Notes under the pieces: model-generated | Database searches by the model: none | Seen by the model: only the letters and a program-made list of their open reading frames with translations | What the model was told of the DNA's origin: nothing | Translations under genes and position numbers: made by a program | NCBI GenBank assembly: GCA_021804355.1 | Contig: JAJZHP010000015.1 | Span: 1-35,411 of the forward strand | Direction of reading: 5' to 3' | DNA length: 35,411 nucleotides | From: Pseudomonadota bacterium | GTDB taxonomy: Bacteria > Pseudomonadota > Gammaproteobacteria > Pseudomonadales > Moraxellaceae | Part shown: positions 30,170-35,411 of the stretch, piece by piece | How positions within the stretch are numbered: position 1 is the first letter of the stretch | Layout of the letters: each line of letters opens with the position of its first letter

Positions 30170-32278
30170 TTAACCAGATTTATGCACATACCATCCAATC
30201 AGCACTAAAACGATCAACAAGACCACCCCAGCATAGATTATCCAGGGCTGGCGTTTTTCAGCATAGGGGTCAATCAATGAACGCTCCGCACCTGGAGGCA
30301 GCTGTGCCAATTGAGTCAGCGAGGTTCCAAAAGCGATATTGATGCGTGCCCGGGTATTGATAGCCCAGCCATTGCCCTCAAGTATGGGCCCCAGATTACG
30401 GCTATGCAATTTGAACCACGCCATGATCATGCTAGGCCCCGATATGAGCGCTAATACCCCAAAAAATGCCATCGGCATCTGCCAGATATGCAAGGCAAGA
30501 AAACCTGTCAAGACCGAGGCCAAAGCCGTTCCAATTGCTCCTAAAGCCAGCCCTATCGCGGCAAAAATACCTGCAAACCGGCCTACGTCAAAAGCAGCAG
30601 CGGGAGCAGCAGCCGTAGTAGGCAAAGATTTGGTTGCGTTTTCCAGACTTTTCGTAGCGGACTGCTCAACCGATTGCTCGCGAGCTCGCGCAATTTTTTG
30701 TATCTGATCGGAAAACATACGGCCTAATCGTCGATAGGGTGTCCAGAAGGCTTCCCTTACACTGATCGGATTTTCAATGAGACGAATGACTTTGGCATCC
30801 CAATCTCTTCCTTGTCGATCATAAAAAATAGCATGTCTACCCACCATGATATCTCCGGCATCTCCGGCGGTCACAGCAGCTACTATCGTTTTATCAGTCT
30901 CGCCTGCCCGGCTGATTTGGCAGTAAATCAAATAGGTATGACTCAACCCCGCCAAATTTGCATGCTGCGCCAAATTCTGGACCTCAACACATAAATCACA
31001 GCTGCGGCTATCGAGATAAAGCCTACCCGCCTGGAATACCGCCAGATCACGACGGCCATAAAAATCACGCAGGGACACAAAGTTATACAGGAAGCTGACC
31101 AGATAACGTTGATAATGCAGCAGCTTGTCGACTTCCATGATGGCATCGGCCGCAGCTTGAACAGCAAGGTCTGCGGCTAATAATTCCTGCAGACGTGACT
31201 CAGCGCCCGATTGCAGCCAACCATCCAACTGTTCTTTGGGCAAATCAAGAAACAGCTGTGGCTTTTGTGACAGCCAGTCAGCATGACGCTGCATAATATT
31301 TCTAACATAGATCCAATCAGAAAAATTGACTTGTCTGCGACTCCCCAACAGGGGCAACAATACCTGCTGCTCCAGATCATACATAGCTTGTTGCCAGGCT
31401 GGATTAAGACCCTGATCCAGTGATAGCTCTGACTTGGCATGTACATGAGCTAACGGCAAGTCTGCAGCTTCTGTCACATCTACAGATAGTGTTTCTGTAG
31501 CCAAGTGGGTAAAGCTTGCTTCCTGGCTATTTAACAGAACGGCTGCTCGCGTATCAAAAGCTGCTAATCGACACCGAGCAAAATAATCATCAACCTTGTC
31601 TCGCACCCTGTCAAAGATCGACCAGGCAAGATCCATGTCAACGCCTTCGTGTAATGGCTTGGTCGTCCACCAAGCACTGGTGTCTCGCACACGATCAAAA
31701 AATACCTGCAGGATCTCTGCCTGGATGCCTGGTTCACCGCTGCGATCTTCTACCTGTCCCTGAAGAGCCATCATCAGGCGAATCAGCTGCTCCAGTTCTG
31801 CATCGTTTACCATATTGACCGGAACAATCCCATCACCGTTAGCATGATCCGGAGGAAACAGGCGAGCGCGATCCAGCGTGTGTTCGAGCCGCAAATTTAC
31901 TTCGTCTGCCAACCCCAGCATGTGACGCAGCTTCTCTGCCGACTCCAATAACCGTGCCCCGGTGGGATGATCAGAATTTAGCGCACTTAAAGGCAGCTGA
32001 TCTGTATTAAATAACAAATCAGGATCTCGCAAAGCCTGGACGACAAAGGAGGCTGCAGCCAATACTTCCGGCACTCGTATGCGTCCATCATGATCGCTAT
32101 CTAAGTAGGCCAGGGTGATGGCATCAAAACACAATCCACGGGTCGGACAGGACAACGTTGCCCACAGCTTGGGATCAAGCTCACTCAACTGACGCAAATC
32201 CTCACCACAATCAATGCGAACTTGATCAAAACCACCTGAACGATGAAAGCGCCAAACATGGGTATCGGGAATGGGCAT
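30170..32278 (-). CDS. EF-hand protein with C-terminal membrane segments, function unknown
   Basis: A 702-residue protein. A perfect 12-residue EF-hand loop is at 60-71 (DSDHDGRIRVPE: D1, D3, D5, G6, I8, E12), suggesting Ca2+ binding. A second, degenerate loop (DHANGDGIVPV) lies further on. A large soluble region runs to about 560. Three hydrophobic segments follow (FAGIFAAIGLALGAIGTALA onward, MPMAFFGVLALISGPSMIMAW, WIIYAGVVLLIVLVLIGWYV), the last ending five residues before the C-terminus. The frame is open 23 codons further upstream. I chose the ATG at 32278, one base after the hydrolase stop, with GCAGGA upstream. I recognise no assigned function, though similar EF-hand membrane proteins occur in proteobacteria. 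A 69-base gap leads to the response regulator. Confidence 0.75.
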   Translation of the reverse strand: MPIPDTHVWRFHRSGGFDQVRIDCGEDLRQLSELDPKLWATLSCPTRGLCFDAITLAYLDSDHDGRIRVPEVLAAASFVVQALRDPDLLFNTDQLPLSALNSDHPTGARLLESAEKLRHMLGLADEVNLRLEHTLDRARLFPPDHANGDGIVPVNMVNDAELEQLIRLMMALQGQVEDRSGEPGIQAEILQVFFDRVRDTSAWWTTKPLHEGVDMDLAWSIFDRVRDKVDDYFARCRLAAFDTRAAVLLNSQEASFTHLATETLSVDVTEAADLPLAHVHAKSELSLDQGLNPAWQQAMYDLEQQVLLPLLGSRRQVNFSDWIYVRNIMQRHADWLSQKPQLFLDLPKEQLDGWLQSGAESRLQELLAADLAVQAAADAIMEVDKLLHYQRYLVSFLYNFVSLRDFYGRRDLAVFQAGRLYLDSRSCDLCVEVQNLAQHANLAGLSHTYLIYCQISRAGETDKTIVAAVTAGDAGDIMVGRHAIFYDRQGRDWDAKVIRLIENPISVREAFWTPYRRLGRMFSDQIQKIARAREQSVEQSATKSLENATKSLPTTAAAPAAAFDVGRFAGIFAAIGLALGAIGTALASVLTGFLALHIWQMPMAFFGVLALISGPSMIMAWFKLHSRNLGPILEGNGWAINTRARINIAFGTSLTQLAQLPPGAERSLIDPYAEKRQPWIIYAGVVLLIVLVLIGWYVHKSG

Positions 32279-32279
32279 A

Positions 32280-33248
32280 TCAGATTCCTGCATGAAAGTG
32301 TGACAAAAAGAAACGTAATCGATGCTCCCAGGGCTGGCGCAACTCATTGGACTCGTTTACCAATTGATGACTAGCCTGTTGCAATAAAAGAATTTGCGCT
32401 CGTGGAAACTGATGGCGAATGTAGGTGAGGTTATATCTCCAGTCAACCGTTTGATCCTTCTCCCCCTGAATGACCTGAATAGGGAGTGAGGAAACAGGCA
32501 TCTTTCTCATACGTCGCTCCCAGGCCAGCATGGCACCCACCCACTCCATGCATAAACTTCTGGGCTGAAGAGGATCTTTATGCAAGACAAAATCAAGAAA
32601 TTCAGTATCCGAGCTGTTCTGTCGAAACTTTCGTGGTGTACGTTGCAACCAACGACCCAGACCATAATATGAACTACGAGCCAGCTGGAATGCAGCTGGC
32701 CGAACTAAGGGAGCCCACAAAAATAAGCCTTGAAACCCTGATGCTACCCCTCGCTCCATGACCTGTTGCAGCAGGATACCTCCCCCTGTGCTTTGCCCCA
32801 GACCCAGCCAGGGCTGAGGAAGTTGCGAACCCAATAGCTGTTGTAATCCCATCAAAATTTTCTGATAACTGGAAAAATCATCAATACAGGCCGGCTGACC
32901 ACTCGATAGGCCATGTCCTGGCAAATCAACTGCAATCACTTCATAGCCTGCTACCAACACAATCTCTAACACATGACGATAGAGGGCGACATGATCAAAC
33001 AAGCCATGCCACAACCACACGGTACCCCTGATCTCCTCAGTTAAAGGCCGCATACGATAAAGAGCCAACTGCCACGGGGAGAATGACCAACGATATAAAG
33101 AGCACCGACCTGACAGACGATGCAAACCGTAATACTCGAAAAACCGAGTCTGTTCTGCCGTTAATTCAGTTTCAGATGCCGCAGAGGCCCAAGACACTAG
33201 CTGCTTTTTTAACTCATCAGGTTGAAATGACATACCTGCATGACTCAT
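32280..33248 (-). CDS. Alpha/beta hydrolase (monoacylglycerol-lipase / S33-like)
   Basis: A 322-residue serine hydrolase. The oxyanion region is VWLWHGLFDH, the core VIAVDLPGHGLSSG, and the nucleophile elbow GQSTGG (S153). The likely acid is D265 in QGEKDQTVDW and the His is H294 in LQQASHQLVNES. Features resemble Hydrolase_4 (lysophospholipase/monoglyceride lipase) proteins. No signal peptide. The start at 33248 lacks a clear Shine-Dalgarno; the Met at 33233 is an alternative. First gene of the minus-strand operon with the EF-hand protein, response regulator and cyclase. The substrate is unknown. Confidence 0.85.
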   Translation of the reverse strand: MSHAGMSFQPDELKKQLVSWASAASETELTAEQTRFFEYYGLHRLSGRCSLYRWSFSPWQLALYRMRPLTEEIRGTVWLWHGLFDHVALYRHVLEIVLVAGYEVIAVDLPGHGLSSGQPACIDDFSSYQKILMGLQQLLGSQLPQPWLGLGQSTGGGILLQQVMERGVASGFQGLFLWAPLVRPAAFQLARSSYYGLGRWLQRTPRKFRQNSSDTEFLDFVLHKDPLQPRSLCMEWVGAMLAWERRMRKMPVSSLPIQVIQGEKDQTVDWRYNLTYIRHQFPRAQILLLQQASHQLVNESNELRQPWEHRLRFFLSHFHAGI

Positions 33249-33391
33249 TTAGAAACGCTAAGCCTAACTTACCATCAACGGATGCCATTCACAAAACACC
33301 CAGGGTGGAACTACACCAACATACGCACATGCCTTGTTACCGCATCAAATACAACACACAATTACTTCATTATTGATGCCTCGCGGCACTC

Positions 33392-33604
33392 ATGAGAACT
33401 GCGGCAACGATTGAAGACGCTCTGTATGAACAGGCGTAGGAAGTGACTGACCCCGCTATGGACAAGGCTGATCTATTTTGTGAAGCCATCAAAATCTTTG
33501 TATGTGTTCAGGCGGCTAAGCGACTGGCTGCCCTGGGCGCATCCTCGCCCAAAATAATGAAGATTCCCCGCCATCGCTCGGATGATAAACAGCGTTCTTG
33601 TTGA
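33392..33604 (+). pseudogene. vapB: VapB-type antitoxin, interrupted by an in-frame stop
   Basis: The frame from ATG 33392 reads MRTAATIEDALYEQA, then TAG (33437-33439), then EVTDPAMDKADLF to VCVQAAKRLAALGASSP, ending KIPRHRSDD... with TGA at 33602-33604. Every segment matches the short VapB antitoxin pattern (MRTTVTIDDxLYEQA...DKADLFREAIKTFVxVQAAxRLAALGG...IPRR), so one stop codon at position 16 breaks an otherwise complete 70-codon gene. Translation reinitiation at an internal Met cannot be excluded but would lose the DNA-binding N-terminus. It overlaps the vapC start, as in working pairs. Confidence 0.8.
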
Positions 33605-33683
33605 TACCTCGGTATGGGTTAATCGTAAGCATCCAGCGCAGACACCTCGGCTGCTTAGGCATGGTTGGTTAGTGGTTGCTTGA
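33582..33683 (+). pseudogene. vapC: VapC-type PIN toxin, truncated after about 33 codons
   Basis: ATG at 33582 overlaps the end of vapB. The product starts MINSVLVDTSVWV, the hallmark first strand and catalytic Asp of PIN-domain VapC. It continues with weak resemblance (PRLLRHGWLVV) to a TGA at 33681-33683. A full VapC is about 130 residues; the other catalytic acids are missing, so no active toxin is made. Confidence 0.75.
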
Positions 33684-33727
33684 AGCCGTGCAGTGGCCGC
33701 GTAGCGGCAGGAGTTCATCGAGACTGT

Positions 33728-33904
33728 CCCCTATCTCCTGAACGAGCCCTTGAAGTTCTGCGCCGTATTCAGCAACACAGCATTAAACTTAACCATGTCG
33801 CACCGGTCTCCGGTCTGTCGTCTATTACGGAGGAACAAGCCAAAGTATTCCAAGCCCTGAACATCAAAAAACCCTCAGCCAGTGAGCAAATGACCCTTTT
33901 GTAG
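33728..33904 (+). pseudogene. C-terminal fragment of an IS1634-like transposase
   Basis: The frame ending in TAG 33902-33904 encodes PLSPERALEVLRRIQQHSIKL, then GLSSITEEQAKVFQALNIKKP and a final MTLL. From memory this is the typical end of IS1634-type transposases (ERALxxLRRIQxHxI...ITxEQxxVFxAL.xKKP). No catalytic core is present; what precedes it belongs to the vapC remnant or is unassigned. Confidence 0.6.
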
Positions 33905-33909
33905 GGTAG

Positions 33910-34062
33910 CGTCAAAAACAAAATATCAATGAAATCAAGGTTGATTTTCGCGAGGCTGCGGAACTCGGGGGCGCTATAGGCGATGCCATTCATGCCGTGT
34001 TGTGTGCAGCAGGCTACAACCTGATGTTCTTGCTACGGATGATCAGGTTTTTTTGTGCCTGA
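33910..34062 (+). pseudogene. C-terminal fragment of an IS5-family-like transposase
   Basis: The frame ending in TGA 34060-34062 encodes GGAIGDAIHAVLCAAGYNLMF then LLRMIRFF. This matches the conserved end of IS5-type transposases (GDxxNAxLCxAGxNLRxLLRxI). Only the last ~50 codons remain. The near-direct repeat GGGT(A/G)GCGTCAA lies on both sides. Confidence 0.65.
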
Positions 34063-34149
34063 ATTTTATGGCTGACCGTAGGGGCTCATTCACACCTATC
34101 TGTACGAAAATACCCAAGGGTTACTTGGGGTGGCGTCAATGTTAGAGCG

Positions 34150-34171
34150 AACATACCCCATGGGGTATGTT
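34150..34171. promoter_or_regulatory. Perfect 22-bp palindrome, possible operator
   Basis: The half-site AACATACCCCA is followed directly by its exact reverse complement. A run of four C, AT, four G flanked by TA-rich arms resembles operators of the CsoR/RcnR/FrmR/CstR family (TACCCC-N-GGGGTA). No such regulator or target gene is in the window. The nearest gene is the lipoprotein gene that ends 23 bases away on the minus strand, so a terminator stem is the alternative, though no T-run follows. TGACGTCA lies next to it at 34176-34183. Confidence 0.4.
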
Positions 34172-34193
34172 GACGTGACGTCATTTGAATTTT

Positions 34194-34793
34194 TCAGGAC
34201 CGACTAATTAGCAAGTCTGGAAATTTTTTATTGATCACAATCTTATGGATGAGATCATTGACGGCTAGCGGAAGAGCCTTTGCTGTTTTGTTGCATGCAA
34301 TATGTGCTATAAAACTTGAATAAAATACATAGTGTTCATTAACTGCCAGAGTTTTTCCATTACTTGAATGAAGCTCAAGGGATAGATTCCAGTAGCCGTT
34401 TGTGTTGAAAAAATTAGGCAAAATTAGGAAACGAAAAAAATCGTGACTAGATGAAAAATTAATTTCGCTAAGTTTGCCTGTAAGGATGAGATTTGAATCT
34501 CCCGATTTAATCCCGCCTGCACCAAGGACTTCCTGTTCCAGAGCTCCTCTTACAAACGAGGCAAAGGTCATGCCGTTTGGGGGGGATATCGGACCTCTGC
34601 CACGGCAAAAGTCGGAGATATGACTCGGTTGCGTGAAATCTCCTATGGAAATATTGCTAATTTTAATGGTCGCCAGTGCTGCCTGATTCGCAGTACTTGG
34701 TTTGTAGACAGGCGATACTGTGGCGCATGCGCACAATAGAACAGATAGATTCAAAACAGCTACTGCTGAAAGTAGGCGACTAAATTGCAACAA
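34194..34793 (-). CDS. Small predicted lipoprotein, conserved hypothetical type
   Basis: A 199-residue protein starting at TTG (34793), with GGAG five bases before. The signal peptide runs LLSAVAVLNLSVLLCA and the lipobox LCAC gives an acylated Cys23 (Cys at -2 is unusual). The mature part has ATIKISNISIGDF, then SFVRGALEQEVLGAGGIKSGD, WNLSLELHSSNGKTLAV and a Cys-Ala-rich end (AHIACNKTAKALPLAVNDLI). From memory such patterns occur in a family of small proteobacterial lipoproteins of unknown role. It is AT-rich and rich in Lys/Asn/Phe compared with the core, suggesting recent acquisition. No function is proposed. Confidence 0.65.
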   Translation of the reverse strand: MLQFSRLLSAVAVLNLSVLLCACATVSPVYKPSTANQAALATIKISNISIGDFTQPSHISDFCRGRGPISPPNGMTFASFVRGALEQEVLGAGGIKSGDSNLILTGKLSEINFSSSHDFFRFLILPNFFNTNGYWNLSLELHSSNGKTLAVNEHYVFYSSFIAHIACNKTAKALPLAVNDLIHKIVINKKFPDLLISRS

Positions 34794-34887
34794 TGTATCT
34801 CCAGAAAATTTGACTGATTATTTAATTAATACCCCTAGGCTCCTTTACATTAGTGGATAATTTATAAAGGCGCAATTAGTAACACTA

Positions 34888-35411
34888 TTAGAAGAAACTT
34901 GCAATTGCTATAAATGTAGCGATCGCAGCAATTGTTGTTTTTTCATTTCTGGATAATCCATTGTTTTTCCCAGGGTTACTTAGTTGGATGCTGGGTTGAC
35001 CAGATCCATATCCATTTATTTTAAGACCGTGACCACTGAGTGATACCGTTGGTTGGCTCTCCGGACCACTAGATGTTATTTTTATCGTATCCCCATTATT
35101 ACCTGACAGTATAACGCTAACTGATCCGTTGTTGAAGTTTGCTGTGCCTGTATTTGATCTTGTCACAGTCTGGTGAGTATTTTTTGCTTGATGATGCTCA
35201 TTATAGTTCTGAAGTTTATTTTTTGGGGTAAATGGATCATAGTACTTCCAATAATATGGACTATGGAGATCAGAACTAACAGCATGTGTCATCAGCAACT
35301 CGAAACTCCATGAATACCAGCAGATTGAAATTCCTGTTTTTATCGGTAGTGCTGCCTGATGGGTTGAGATTTTTTGCGTAGTATCACAAGCTGACTCAGG
35401 CATCTTCTTCA
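34888..35411 (-). CDS. Gly/Ser/Asn-rich protein with hydrophobic C-terminal tail (5' end may lie outside)
   Basis: The frame is open to the window edge. Met codons occur at 35403, preceded in frame by two Lys codons and a partial xTG, so the real start may be just outside. The N-terminal ~75 residues are Tyr/His/Ser-rich without a clear signal peptide. The middle part (about 85-150) has repeated short beta-type phrases ending in Ser/Gly: SVSVILSGNNGDTIKI, PTVSLSGHGLKINGYG, PSIQLSNPG. The last ~17 residues (TTIAAIATFIAIASFF) form a hydrophobic tail ending at the stop, like a tail anchor. No family recognised. The DNA is AT-rich like the lipoprotein gene 94 bases downstream in the same direction, so they may be co-transcribed. 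Confidence 0.5.
   Translation of the reverse strand, partial: KKMPESACDTTQKISTHQAALPIKTGISICWYSWSFELLMTHAVSSDLHSPYYWKYYDPFTPKNKLQNYNEHHQAKNTHQTVTRSNTGTANFNNGSVSVILSGNNGDTIKITSSGPESQPTVSLSGHGLKINGYGSGQPSIQLSNPGKNNGLSRNEKTTIAAIATFIAIASFF

Larger units (their letters stand above)
33249..34193. other. 945-base stretch without an intact gene: decayed toxin-antitoxin and transposase remnants
   Basis: From 33249 to 33391 I see nothing beyond the likely promoter region of the hydrolase operon. Then come a broken vapB, the start of a vapC, the tail of an IS1634-like transposase and the tail of an IS5-like transposase. From 34063 there are no coding remnants, but a 22-bp palindrome. A 12-base near-repeat, GGGTAGCGTCAA (33904-33915) and GGGTGGCGTCAA (34128-34139), flanks the IS5-like piece in the same orientation. 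Confidence 0.7.

Noticed and set aside
33473-33718. 81-codon minus-strand ORF in the graveyard
   Set aside because: It is antisense to the vapB and vapC remnants, whose plus-strand frames match known families; the minus product has no recognisable pattern.

Overview
The window is a chromosomal segment of a gammaproteobacterium. Conserved order is the main evidence: suhB / trmJ-cysE-iscR-iscS-iscU-iscA-hscB-hscA-fdx-iscX-ndk-rlmN-pilW-rodZ-ispG-hisS-yfgM-bamB-der, followed by xseA and guaB-guaA. I know this arrangement from Pseudomonas and other gammaproteobacteria. The genus cannot be told from sequence alone. Base composition is near 50% GC by eye through the core. The left edge looks GC-richer and the right edge (about 34200 onward) clearly AT-richer.

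Layout. (1) 1-1395: tail of a large helicase-like protein with a Cys cluster, running off the left edge. It meets the 3' end of guaA, a known genomic-island integration site, and a group II intron end (domains V and VI) lies between them. (2) 1619-4885: purine operon guaB - small membrane ORF - guaA with a recognisable promoter. (3) 4900-10816: envelope and DNA-repair genes: a PgaB-like protein with a degenerate deacetylase domain, a DUF4124 protein, xseA, an M23 peptidase and a DUF445 membrane protein. (4) 10962-20046: housekeeping genes der, bamB, yfgM, hisS, ispG, rodZ, pilW, rlmN and ndk, tightly packed on the minus strand. (5) 20164-27204: a complete ISC iron-sulfur cluster operon with an IscR-type operator at iscR, preceded by cysE and trmJ. 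(6) 27330-33248: suhB, converging on a minus-strand operon of an alpha/beta hydrolase, an EF-hand membrane protein, a receiver-CheC-like response regulator and a PAS-GGDEF diguanylate cyclase. (7) 33249-34193: a graveyard of decayed vapB/vapC and transposase tails, ending in a 22-bp perfect palindrome. (8) 34194-35411: an AT-rich accessory end with a small lipoprotein and a Gly/Ser/Asn-rich protein with a hydrophobic C-terminus.

How the genes work together. The ISC genes build Fe-S clusters; IscR senses them, CysE feeds cysteine to IscS, and IspG and RlmN are Fe-S clients encoded just downstream. GuaB and GuaA make GMP, the precursor of the GTP used by the diguanylate cyclase and Der. BamB, RodZ, PilW, YfgM and the M23 peptidase serve the envelope. 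The least explained parts are the four-gene signalling operon, the small ORF between guaB and guaA, and both edges.
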